A stretch of DNA of 7,094 nt from Clostridia bacterium (GTDB lineage: Bacteria > Bacillota > Clostridia > UMGS1883): positions 1 to 7,094 of the forward strand of contig JAFUJG010000121.1 in the NCBI GenBank assembly GCA_017468215.1, given 5' to 3'. The stretch's first letter is position 1. Each line of letters starts with the position of its first letter. The notes below the pieces were generated by a model. The model worked only from the letters and a program-made list of their open reading frames with translations, was not told the DNA's origin and did not search any database. Shown piece after piece: positions 1-5,758 of the stretch. A program made the position numbers and the translations under genes.

Positions 1-722
1 ACCAGCTCCTTGATATGCTCTATCATGCACAAATCCTTGGAGTTCATAATGAAGGTGCCACGTTCATTTTCATACACAGGGAAATACTCACCCTGGCGTT
101 TTTCCTCCATGAGAGCATAATTCCATCTGCAGGGATGGGCACATGCACCTCGGTTTGAGTCACGGCTTGTCATGTAGTTGCTGAGAAGGCATCTTCCCGA
201 ATAGGAAATGCACATTGCACCGTGCACAAACGCTTCCAGCTCGCAATCCTCGGGAATGTTATCCTTTATCTCACGAACCTCTCTTATGCTCATTTCTCTT
301 GCAAGCACAACCCTTTTTGCACCAAGCTTATACCATGCCTTAACCGTTTCATAATTAGTGTTGTTGGCCTGTGTGCTCACGTGGATTTCTAAATCGGGAG
401 CAACCTCACGGCATATCATAAAGGCACCTAAGTCAGATATGATAACGGCATCTGCACCCATGTCGTATATTTCCTTAAAGTATTCACGCATCTGGGGAAG
501 GTCAAAATTGCGTGCAATTATATTTGCAGTGATATACACCTTACAGCCGTGTGCATGAGCGTATTCGATACCCTCAATCATTTCCTCCTTTGTAAAGTTG
601 TCTGCCGCTACTCGCAAAGAGAATGCCTCACCGCCTATATATATTGCATCGGCACCGTATTTTACCGCAATTTTCAGTTTATACAAATTGCCCGCAGGGG
701 CAAGTAATTCACACTTTTTCAT
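1..722 (-). CDS. trhP: Peptidase U32 family protein, probable tRNA uridine-34 hydroxylation protein (3' end outside window)
   Basis: This is the first 240 codons of a U32 family protein; the C-terminus lies beyond the left edge. The N-terminus reads MKKCELLAPAGN, the usual family opening, followed by YGADAIYIGG near residues 23-32. The U32 signature is present as EAFVHGAMCISYSG from E163, with cysteines 171 and 178, and a further Cys-containing stretch RGACAHPCRWN follows. Despite the peptidase name, characterised members (E. coli TrhP/YegQ, B. subtilis YrrN/YrrO) take part in prephenate-dependent hydroxylation of wobble uridine 34 to ho5U in tRNA. The gene starts 4 bp after the trmR stop, with AAAGGA upstream of the ATG, so the two are probably cotranscribed and translationally coupled. 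TrmR methylates the product of this step, which supports the tRNA role over a protease or collagenase role. Whether it matches the short (YrrN) or long (YrrO) type cannot be seen. Confidence 0.9.
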   Translation of the reverse strand, partial: MKKCELLAPAGNLYKLKIAVKYGADAIYIGGEAFSLRVAADNFTKEEMIEGIEYAHAHGCKVYITANIIARNFDLPQMREYFKEIYDMGADAVIISDLGAFMICREVAPDLEIHVSTQANNTNYETVKAWYKLGAKRVVLAREMSIREVREIKDNIPEDCELEAFVHGAMCISYSGRCLLSNYMTSRDSNRGACAHPCRWNYALMEEKRQGEYFPVYENERGTFIMNSKDLCMIEHIKEL

Positions 723-726
723 GTTG

Positions 727-1365
727 TTATCCTTTCTTGTAAGAGATGGCAATTCCCTCGCCCGATTCTAAAACGGTAGTGTCCAGCAGGGGGTGATTGC
801 ATATAACCTCCAGGTATTTTCTGAGCCTCTGTACAATTGTATACTTCCTGTGCCTTTCTGTGGCGTTTTTTTCCTCGTTAGGCTCCTTGTACAGAACATC
901 GTCCGTAATAAGAACACCGCCTGTATTTAAAAGCTCTAAAATACGAGGCAAAAATTCGATATACTGACCCTTGGCTCCATCCATGAAAACCATGTCAAAG
1001 CCGCCATCAAGCCAGTTTATAATATCTGCCGCTTCGCCTTTGACAACCCTTATCTTTTTTTCAAAGCCTGCTTCAAATATGTTGTTTATGGCAATATCAG
1101 CAACCTTTTCATATCGTTCAATTGTTATAATTTCGGTATCTAAGGGGGTATTCTTTGCCATAAGTATAGCTGAGTAACCAATTGCCGTGCCGATTTCAAG
1201 TATTCGCTTAGGCCTTGTGATTTTCAGCATTGTTTTCAAAAGCTGTGCTGTGTCGGAGGGCACAATGGGAGCATAGGTTTCGGTTCGTGACGCAATCTCC
1301 CTCATGGTTTTTAAGGGTTCATCCTCATGGGGTATTAAGCTGATTATGTACTCTTTTTTCTCCAT
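727..1365 (-). CDS. trmR: O-methyltransferase, probable tRNA 5-hydroxyuridine methyltransferase TrmR
   Basis: The 212-residue protein is a class I SAM-dependent methyltransferase of the Methyltransf_3 (catechol/caffeoyl-CoA OMT-like) family. Visible elements are the SAM-binding motif ILEIGTAIGY at 55-64, the acidic residue E83 that would bind the SAM ribose, FMDGAKGQY at 127-135, and TDD at 154-156. D129, D155 and D156 are the expected divalent-metal ligands. Bacillus TrmR (YrrM) has the same size and architecture and methylates ho5U34 to mo5U34; it is encoded directly before two U32 genes, as here before one. The family alone would leave a small-molecule O-methyltransferase possible, so the specific assignment rests on context. 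The ATG at 1365 follows GGAGAGAG. An out-of-frame ATG lies 4 bases upstream. The gene overlaps the end of the cyclo-ligase gene by 22 bp, which indicates coupling. Confidence 0.88.
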   Translation of the reverse strand: MEKKEYIISLIPHEDEPLKTMREIASRTETYAPIVPSDTAQLLKTMLKITRPKRILEIGTAIGYSAILMAKNTPLDTEIITIERYEKVADIAINNIFEAGFEKKIRVVKGEAADIINWLDGGFDMVFMDGAKGQYIEFLPRILELLNTGGVLITDDVLYKEPNEEKNATERHRKYTIVQRLRKYLEVICNHPLLDTTVLESGEGIAISYKKG

Positions 1366-1877
1366 ACATCTCTCTCCGTCACTATCATATCCATTTTTAT
1401 GTCATGCTCCTCGCTGTATATTTCATCAGTTAATTGCAGAGCATGGCACACGCCTATTTTAAAAACAGTTATATCCTTTAAAAATTTGTCGTAATAGCCT
1501 TTTCCATAGCCCATGCGGTTGCCCTTTAAATCAAAGGCAACACCGGGCACTATCACAACATCGATTTTTGCTTTATCAAAAACTTTTTTGTCCTTAGGTT
1601 CGGGCACATTGAACCTTCCATCAACCCAGGAGCCTGTCACAGGGCATGGGTATATTTCATCACCCTCTGTTACAGGCACTAAAAATATTTTATTATCACC
1701 CATCAGTCCGGTTATATCTGCTTCGTTCAAAATGGGCATATAAATCATAACAACCTCTGCCCTTTTATATTCGGGCAGCTGTTTTATTTTTTCTGCTATT
1801 ATACTGCCGTTTTCTGCATTGCCGCCTTCTTTCCTGGCGGCAATCATTTCACGACGCAATTCTGCCTTACAGCTCAT
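1344..1877 (-). CDS. 5-formyltetrahydrofolate cyclo-ligase (methenyl-THF synthetase)
   Basis: The 177-residue protein matches the usual length of the MTHFS family (YgfA/Fau, YqgN). The enzyme uses ATP to convert 5-formyl-THF to 5,10-methenyl-THF in the cytoplasm, returning a storage or inhibitory folate to the active pool. Visible family features are the basic N-terminus KAELRREM (residues 4-11), the signature region starting PGVAFDLKGN at 111 and continuing to GYGKGYYDK at 123-131, which contributes to the ATP/folate site, and the C-terminal HDIKMDMIVTE (158-168). The start at 1877 is preferred because it keeps the conserved basic N-terminus, although no strong ribosome binding site precedes it; the 11-bp overlap with the DJ-1 gene suggests translational coupling. 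Its place in an operon headed by tmk and near thyX is consistent with a one-carbon/dTMP theme. Confidence 0.94.
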   Translation of the reverse strand: MSCKAELRREMIAARKEGGNAENGSIIAEKIKQLPEYKRAEVVMIYMPILNEADITGLMGDNKIFLVPVTEGDEIYPCPVTGSWVDGRFNVPEPKDKKVFDKAKIDVVIVPGVAFDLKGNRMGYGKGYYDKFLKDITVFKIGVCHALQLTDEIYSEEHDIKMDMIVTERDVWRKKST

Positions 1878-2406
1878 ACTGCATGGACCGTCTTACTTCG
1901 TTTGCCTTGTTCTTGTCAAAGCACTCCAAAAGAGTAAAGCCAAACTCCATAGCACCGCCTGCACCGATAGCTGTTATAACATTGCCGTCACGGACAGCGT
2001 GCTCACGGACAAGCTCTGCACCTTCCAGATATTCTTCAAAGCCGGGGAAGCAGGTTGCCTTCTTACCCTTTAAAATGCCCAGCTTACCCAATACCATGGG
2101 TGCAGCACAGATAGCACCCACATATTTGCCTGCATTGTATGCGTTAAGGATAATTTCTCGTACCTTTTCATTTTCGTCAAGATTAGTTGTTCCGGGCATA
2201 CCACCGGGGAGGATAAACATATCCCCTGCCTTTGCATCAATATCACAAAGCGAGATATCGCTTTTTACTGTCATATTGTGTGCACCTGTTACGTATTCAC
2301 CCGTAACGCCTACGGTCTTTACATCTAATCCGCCTCTGAGGAGTATATCCCAGGGGGCAATCGTTTCTGTTTCTTCAAATCCGTCAGCTAAAAAAATGTA
2401 TACCAT
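1867..2406 (-). CDS. DJ-1/PfpI (ThiJ/YajL-like) family protein
   Basis: The 179-residue protein is a single-domain DJ-1 superfamily member of the YajL/DJ-1 type. It opens with the typical strand and acidic motif VYIFLADGFEETE, where E11 or E12 corresponds to the conserved glutamate near the active site. LPGG lies at 66-69, and the nucleophile-elbow motif VGAICAAP at 96-103 places the reactive cysteine at C100. The later AIGAGGAMEFGF resembles the segment preceding the last helix in DJ-1. Proteins of this family are linked to oxidative stress, chaperone activity and glyoxalase or deglycase activity; the deglycase assignment is disputed, so no reaction is claimed. AAGGAG lies 6 bases before the ATG and overlaps the stop codon of the DUF2156 gene, showing close coupling. 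The C-terminus overlaps the cyclo-ligase start by 11 bp. Confidence 0.92.
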   Translation of the reverse strand: MVYIFLADGFEETETIAPWDILLRGGLDVKTVGVTGEYVTGAHNMTVKSDISLCDIDAKAGDMFILPGGMPGTTNLDENEKVREIILNAYNAGKYVGAICAAPMVLGKLGILKGKKATCFPGFEEYLEGAELVREHAVRDGNVITAIGAGGAMEFGFTLLECFDKNKANEVRRSMQYEL

Positions 2407-2416
2407 AACAATCTCC

Positions 2417-3280
2417 TTATATCCTTTTACCTTGATACTTTAATGTTTTAAAAATAGGACAATAGCTCTCTTTGGCTTTTCTGAGCCCTTCAAGCCCCAT
2501 ATCCTCCTCACGGTTTACAAAGGTAGTGTCTGCCCATTCGTTTTCCAGAAACTTTTTGCAAATCATAGGGTACGCACCACGGATTTCCTCTCTTGCCTTT
2601 TCTATCTGCACAAGAACTGTATCCTCAGTAAGGCGTTCGCCAAAGGTCATAGCAACAATTTCGCCTTCAATGCGGATTACACCGCCTATAAGGTTAAAAA
2701 GCTCAAAATTGTCAAATACCTTTTCCATTGCATCGTGCTCAATGGGATTGAGGTTTTTTGTTTTATCGTCCACCCAACGGAGCAAAAGCTCACGGCACTC
2801 CTTCTGAGCAACCTCGTTGGTAACGGTTTCGTAGGTGTAAGCATATGTTTTTTCAAAGTAGTTCACATGGTTTTTCTTTCCGTGAAGCTTTTTCCCCGAA
2901 AAGGTCATGAGCCTTTGGGTTTCATAAACATAATCACACAAATCCTCACGAAGTGTAAAGCTGAACTCATTGGGAAAATTCTGCTCGATAAACTCCTTCT
3001 GCACATCCGTTACAAAGCGGAGAGTTATCTTTTCTTCTTCATCCATAACCTTTTGGAAGGCTTTTTTTACATCACCCTCACCCATTGGGAAAAGGTACTG
3101 ATTTTTGCCATCTATTGTAAAACGAATAAACAGAAACCCACCCTCCTCACAAAGGTGCAGATTGTAATATTTATCCCACAGATATAACGTTACAAAGCTG
3201 TTTTCCGAATATTTTGATGTTTTACTTTTATATTTATCAAAAAGCTCCTTATCCTTGGGAACTACCTTTCTGAAAACCAT
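2417..3280 (-). CDS. DUF2156 protein (phosphatidylglycerol lysyltransferase C-terminal-like, soluble)
   Basis: The 287-residue protein has no membrane segment or signal peptide. It fits the DUF2156/LPG_synthase_C family (COG4866), a double GNAT-like acyltransferase fold also found as the cytoplasmic domain of MprF. Recognisable family stretches are YLFPMGEGD (62-70), CDYVYETQRLMTFSGKKLHG (115-134), KKNHVNYF (135-142) and NREEDMGLEGLRKAKESY (256-273). MprF transfers lysine from Lys-tRNA to phosphatidylglycerol, but this protein lacks the membrane flippase half and its substrate is unknown. Database records often carry the lysyltransferase name by domain similarity alone. The gene begins 3 bp after the tmk stop, with AAGGAG about 12 bases before the ATG, and is followed after 10 bp by the DJ-1 gene, so it sits inside the operon. 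Confidence 0.88.
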   Translation of the reverse strand: MVFRKVVPKDKELFDKYKSKTSKYSENSFVTLYLWDKYYNLHLCEEGGFLFIRFTIDGKNQYLFPMGEGDVKKAFQKVMDEEEKITLRFVTDVQKEFIEQNFPNEFSFTLREDLCDYVYETQRLMTFSGKKLHGKKNHVNYFEKTYAYTYETVTNEVAQKECRELLLRWVDDKTKNLNPIEHDAMEKVFDNFELFNLIGGVIRIEGEIVAMTFGERLTEDTVLVQIEKAREEIRGAYPMICKKFLENEWADTTFVNREEDMGLEGLRKAKESYCPIFKTLKYQGKRI

Positions 3281-3283
3281 ATA

Positions 3284-3949
3284 TTACAAAATCTCCTTGA
3301 CTGCATTTAATATTTCATCTGAAATATTTTCAATAGTTCTTAACTTATTGCCGGGTGCACAATTAATTCTTCTCCAATTCTGATGTGCGGCAACAAAATG
3401 TGCGTTTTCATAGCTTGCCTTAAGATATTCCAGGTCATTCTCGTGAATGTCCTTTTCATCCTTGCCTGTTATTTTGTTTTTCCTCGCCTCATTAAGGTGA
3501 GCCGAAATTTCTGGAGGCATATCCAGAAACAGCACCATATCAGGCTTGGGAAGCCCCAGCTTTTCATACTCAAAATCATAAAGCCAGTTTATGTATTCTT
3601 CCTTTTCTTCATCGCTTTTCATTTTCGATGCCTGATGCACCATGTTGCTTGTTACGTATCTGTCGGCAATAACGATGCCGTCAGTTAAAAACTTGCCCCA
3701 CTTTGTCTTATAGGATGCAAAGCGGTCAACTGCAAAGAAAGCCGATGCGGTATAAGGATTAACATCATACGCACTTTTGCCGAAATCACCCTTTAAATAC
3801 ATTTTTACCAAGGCTGACGAGTCCGACTCATAATCCGGGAACGAAATCCGCATAACCTTTTTGCCTTCGTTTAAAAGATTATTATACAAATTTACAGTCT
3901 GCGTTTCCTTACCGCTGCAATCAACGCCTTCTATAACAATAAGCGGCAT
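3284..3949 (-). CDS. tmk: Thymidylate kinase (dTMP kinase)
   Basis: The 221-residue protein belongs to the P-loop thymidylate kinase family, which converts dTMP to dTDP with ATP. The P-loop is IEGVDCSGKETQ (residues 6-17). SFPDY at 36-40 resembles the phosphate-binding FP motif, AVDRF lies at 73-77, and ADRYVTSNMVHQ at 95-106 matches the DRYxxSxxxxQ nucleoside-site motif. LFLDMPPE at 140-147 is the strand before the lid, and a long basic lid follows (EARKNKITG, 154-162). The residue after Gly-Lys in the P-loop is glutamate (E15) instead of the usual Ser/Thr, which marks a divergent subfamily. A strong AAAAAGGAGG site lies 9 bases before the ATG. It is the first gene of the compact run and lies 99 bp after thyX, whose product is its substrate. 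Confidence 0.9.
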   Translation of the reverse strand: MPLIVIEGVDCSGKETQTVNLYNNLLNEGKKVMRISFPDYESDSSALVKMYLKGDFGKSAYDVNPYTASAFFAVDRFASYKTKWGKFLTDGIVIADRYVTSNMVHQASKMKSDEEKEEYINWLYDFEYEKLGLPKPDMVLFLDMPPEISAHLNEARKNKITGKDEKDIHENDLEYLKASYENAHFVAAHQNWRRINCAPGNKLRTIENISDEILNAVKEIL

Positions 3950-3980
3950 AGCTGTTGCCTCCTTTTTGTGTCATTAAATC

Positions 3981-4008
3981 AAACTTCCGTACTGCGGAGT
4001 TTATACCA
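3981..4008 (-). promoter_or_regulatory. Possible extended -10 promoter and small hairpin upstream of tmk
   Basis: On the minus strand TGGTATAAA (4008-4000) resembles an extended -10 element (TGnTATAAT), with no good -35 hexamer at the expected distance. Transcription would begin about 40 to 45 bases before the tmk start. Overlapping and just downstream, arms at 3981-3989 and 3995-4002 form an 8-bp hairpin with one bulge. A promoter here would let tmk and the following genes be expressed independently of thyX. Confidence 0.35.
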
Positions 4009-4052
4009 AAAAAAGTGTTGCAGTTACCTAATCAAAGTAAACTGGCATTCAC
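4008..4052 (-). terminator. Possible intrinsic terminator after thyX
   Basis: In the transcribed (minus) orientation the repeat folds as CAGTT(T)AC / GTAACTG around a 9-base loop. The stem can extend outward, with interruptions, to GTG/CAC pairing that includes the thyX stop codon, and seven T residues (4014-4008) follow directly. The stem is interrupted and not GC-rich, so termination is likely partial. Partial read-through into tmk would be consistent with their related functions. Confidence 0.45.
4011..4044. repeat. 34-bp direct repeat, copy 1
   Basis: This stretch is identical over 34 bases to 4946-4979, and the flanking bases differ on both sides. It begins 4 bp after the thyX stop codon (4049-4051 on the minus strand). 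It contains an imperfect dyad: cagttac at 4021-4027 and gtaaactg at 4037-4044, with a single bulged base. Confidence 0.95.
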
Positions 4053-4807
4053 ATACTTAAATACTGCTCACGCTTTTCCTTTGCCTTACCGCAGCTCATT
4101 TTTCCTTCGGGGCATGCTCCTGCTACGCAAGGAGGACCTGCCTTTTTAAACAAATTGGGAGCAACAGCCTTTACAAGCTTAAGCATTTCATCACTAAGTG
4201 CTCTTATTTCCCACTGTGCTCTTTCGCACGAGCGGTGGTTAAAGAAGTTTTTAAGGCTTCGTACATTCATTGTAACAACCATCTTTGTCTCACAAGCATT
4301 GGGCAGCACAAATCTGGCATCTTCAATAGCCTTTTTCTTGCTTGCTGTTTTTGCAGCCTTTTCGTCCATGCCGGATGCAAGCATTTCGTTATAATGCTTT
4401 TCGCTCAAAATGTCGGTAAGACGGTTATAATCCTCCATGTCCTTTTCCATTGCCTTCACAAAAATTTCTTTTGCTTCGGGTATGGCTTCAATTTCGGGAG
4501 GCAATATGTATTCAAACATGCTTTCAGACACATATCTCTGGCTCTTTACACTATAGCTTGCAATTCTGTGTCGTGTAATCTGTGCCAAAAGTGAACGGCT
4601 TACGCCCTCAATTGCAAATGTAAATGTAACATGCTCTGTGGGGCTATCATGGCCTAAATTTGCGAGCATATCCAAAAATCTTTCAATCTGCTCAGGAGAA
4701 AGATTGTCCATAATCTCTGTAGCAGGTGAAGATGAATAGCATAACTTTGCCGCTGCGGCAACAACTCTTTCGGGGTCGGGTGTATGTGCAATAAGCTGAA
4801 CTTTCAT
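4049..4807 (-). CDS. thyX: Flavin-dependent thymidylate synthase ThyX
   Basis: The 252-residue protein is a FAD-dependent thymidylate synthase, which methylates dUMP with methylene-THF as carbon donor and reduced flavin as hydride source and releases THF. The ThyX signature RHR-x7-S is intact (R79 H80 R81 to S89, in TRHRIASYSVKSQRYVSE). Upstream lies HDSPTEHVTFTF (53-64), also typical. ARFVLPNACETK (164-175), TMNVRSLKNFF (179-189) and ERAQWEIRAL (195-204) carry the conserved residues of the dUMP/FAD site. The C-terminus has a Cys-containing extension, PPCVAGACPEGKMSCGK (225-241). GAGGAGA lies 7 bases before the ATG. The gene is bracketed by two copies of a 34-bp repeat and has a structured leader. 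ThyX type synthases do not produce dihydrofolate, unlike ThyA. Confidence 0.96.
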   Translation of the reverse strand: MKVQLIAHTPDPERVVAAAAKLCYSSSPATEIMDNLSPEQIERFLDMLANLGHDSPTEHVTFTFAIEGVSRSLLAQITRHRIASYSVKSQRYVSESMFEYILPPEIEAIPEAKEIFVKAMEKDMEDYNRLTDILSEKHYNEMLASGMDEKAAKTASKKKAIEDARFVLPNACETKMVVTMNVRSLKNFFNHRSCERAQWEIRALSDEMLKLVKAVAPNLFKKAGPPCVAGACPEGKMSCGKAKEKREQYLSM

Positions 4808-4945
4808 AATTAAATCTCCTCATTATACCAATTTTATTAACCGGGAGCTCCGCATGGGACACTCCCTACACACAGCCAACCCACAATCTCGTTTTTTCAC
4901 AAGCTAAAGTGAAAACGAATGAATGGGAGTGTCGCTGTTCATCAT
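4808..4945 (-). promoter_or_regulatory. Structured leader region upstream of thyX
   Basis: The stretch between repeat copy 2 and the thyX start holds no convincing gene. It contains nested inverted repeats. The outer arms are gacactccc at 4858-4866 and gggagtgtc at 4925-4933, a perfect 9-bp match. The inner arms are 4889-4900 and 4909-4918, ten pairs with two extra T residues on one side. An 8-bp palindrome, ggagctcc, lies at 4844-4851. The thyX ribosome binding site GAGGAGA is at 4815-4821. The structure could be an RNA regulatory leader or a remnant of a small interspersed element; it does not match any riboswitch consensus I can recognise. Confidence 0.5.
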
Positions 4946-4979
4946 AAAAGTGTTGCAGTTACCTAATCAAAGTAAACTG
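4946..4979. repeat. 34-bp direct repeat, copy 2
   Basis: This is the second exact copy, in the same orientation and 935 bp from copy 1. It begins 7 bp after the glycosyltransferase stop codon (4987-4989). The imperfect dyad arms are at 4956-4962 and 4972-4979. The two copies bracket thyX together with its leader. Confidence 0.95.
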
Positions 4980-4983
4980 ACAC
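4946..4983 (-). terminator. Possible intrinsic terminator after the glycosyltransferase gene
   Basis: In the minus orientation, GTGT at 4983-4980 pairs with ACAC at 4953-4950, enclosing the CAGTT(T)AC / GTAACTG stem of the repeat with small bulges. Four T residues (4949-4946) follow. The T-tract is shorter than in the other copy, so this would be a weak terminator. Confidence 0.4.
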
Positions 4984-4986
4984 ATG

Positions 4987-5721
4987 TCAATTTTGTTTAT
5001 ACTTCCAGCCTGTAAACATTACCTTAAGTGCAAACACAGGGAGTGCTGTCATTCGCATAAATCTCCAGGGTTCTTTTTTAAGTCGGTAAAACCACTCTAA
5101 GCCGTGCTTACAGTAAAACTCGGGAGCACGCTCCACGTTACCTGCAAAAACATCAAGACAGCCGCCTGCACCTATCATGGCTTTTACATCAAGCTTTTCA
5201 CGGTTGTCATAAATCCAGTTTTCCTGCTTGGGAAAGCCTAAGCATACCAAGAGTAAATCGGGCTTTGCAGCATTTATATCCTCAATAACTTCACCATCGT
5301 CGGTAAAATATCCGTCGTGAGTACCTGCAACAACCAAGCCGGGGTAATCACGCTTAAGGTTTTCAGCCGCCGTTTCCGCAACGCCCGGCTTTGCACCTAA
5401 AAGATACACACTGTAGCCAGTTGACGCCATAACAGGCAAAAGCTCCTTTAACAGGTCAAAGCCTGCAACCCTCTCGGGCAATTTATTACGCAATATTTTA
5501 GCTCCGTAAACAACACCTATTCCGTCGGGAATCATCAAATCTGCGCTGTTTAATTTTTCCATAAATTCTTCGTTTTTGGAGGCATATAATATAATTTCCG
5601 AGTTGGGTGTATAAATAATCTTGCCTCCGTCTGAGTCAAAAAAGCTCAGTGCAACCTGCTTTGCCTCACTCATTGTGATTTTGTCAACCTTTGCACCAAG
5701 AATATTCACTTTTTGTATCAT
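4987..5721 (-). CDS. WecG/TagA/CpsF family glycosyltransferase
   Basis: With the start at 5721 the protein has 244 residues, the usual family size. This family (GT26) adds N-acetylmannosamine or a related sugar to an undecaprenyl-diphosphate-linked GlcNAc at the inner membrane face; TagA/TarA does this in wall teichoic acid synthesis. Visible motifs are YTPNSEI (37-43), PDGIGVVYGAK (65-75) with the probable catalytic base D66, ERVAGFDL (83-90), LGFPKQE (161-167), GAGGCLDVFAG (184-194) and the C-terminal RAPEF..GLEWFYRL..EPWRF block (199-221) followed by a hydrophobic and basic tail that could touch the membrane. AAGGAG lies 8 bases before the ATG at 5721. An in-frame ATG at 5790 would add 23 unconserved residues and lies inside the predicted promoter, so it is rejected. 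The acceptor and polymer are not shown by the neighbours. Confidence 0.93.
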   Translation of the reverse strand: MIQKVNILGAKVDKITMSEAKQVALSFFDSDGGKIIYTPNSEIILYASKNEEFMEKLNSADLMIPDGIGVVYGAKILRNKLPERVAGFDLLKELLPVMASTGYSVYLLGAKPGVAETAAENLKRDYPGLVVAGTHDGYFTDDGEVIEDINAAKPDLLLVCLGFPKQENWIYDNREKLDVKAMIGAGGCLDVFAGNVERAPEFYCKHGLEWFYRLKKEPWRFMRMTALPVFALKVMFTGWKYKQN

Positions 5722-5729
5722 GTTACCAT

Positions 5730-5735
5730 CTCCTT
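5730..5735 (-). promoter_or_regulatory. Ribosome binding site deciding the glycosyltransferase start
   Basis: AAGGAG on the minus strand lies 8 bases before the ATG at 5721. No comparable site precedes the in-frame ATG at 5790. This, the predicted promoter and the family length together fix the start at 5721. Confidence 0.85.
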
Positions 5736-5758
5736 CGGCACATAAAACTTCAATATAT

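Noticed and set aside
358..558. Small plus-strand ORF of 66 codons
   Set aside because: It lies wholly inside the U32 gene on the other strand, which has clear family motifs. It has no recognisable product.
1883..2443. Plus-strand ORF of 186 codons
   Set aside because: It is a mirror of the DJ-1 gene and its composition (many Ser, Pro, Ile) is that of an antisense frame. The minus-strand DJ-1 protein with its GAICAAP motif is the real gene.
3955..4149. Plus-strand ORF of 64 codons spanning the tmk-thyX gap
   Set aside because: It crosses the repeat and the thyX C-terminus, has no ribosome binding site, and shows no protein-like pattern.
4822..4830. Perfect extended -10 sequence TGGTATAAT on the minus strand just before thyX
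   Set aside because: It ends only 14 bases before the ATG, so the transcript would start within or after the GAGGAG ribosome binding site. There is no -35 match at 17 bases. It is probably chance in AT-rich sequence, though a similar TGGTATAAA precedes tmk at a workable distance.
4808..4945. Known riboswitch (THF type) in the thyX leader
   Set aside because: A folate switch would suit the gene, but the conserved THF riboswitch segments are not recognisable here and the visible stems do not have its pseudoknot layout.
4011..4979. Repeat pair as a CRISPR array, dif site or phage attachment site
   Set aside because: There are only two copies 935 bp apart with a housekeeping gene between, no integrase or cas gene, and no similarity I can see to the dif consensus. 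Positions after stop codons plus T-tracts fit a terminator-like element better.
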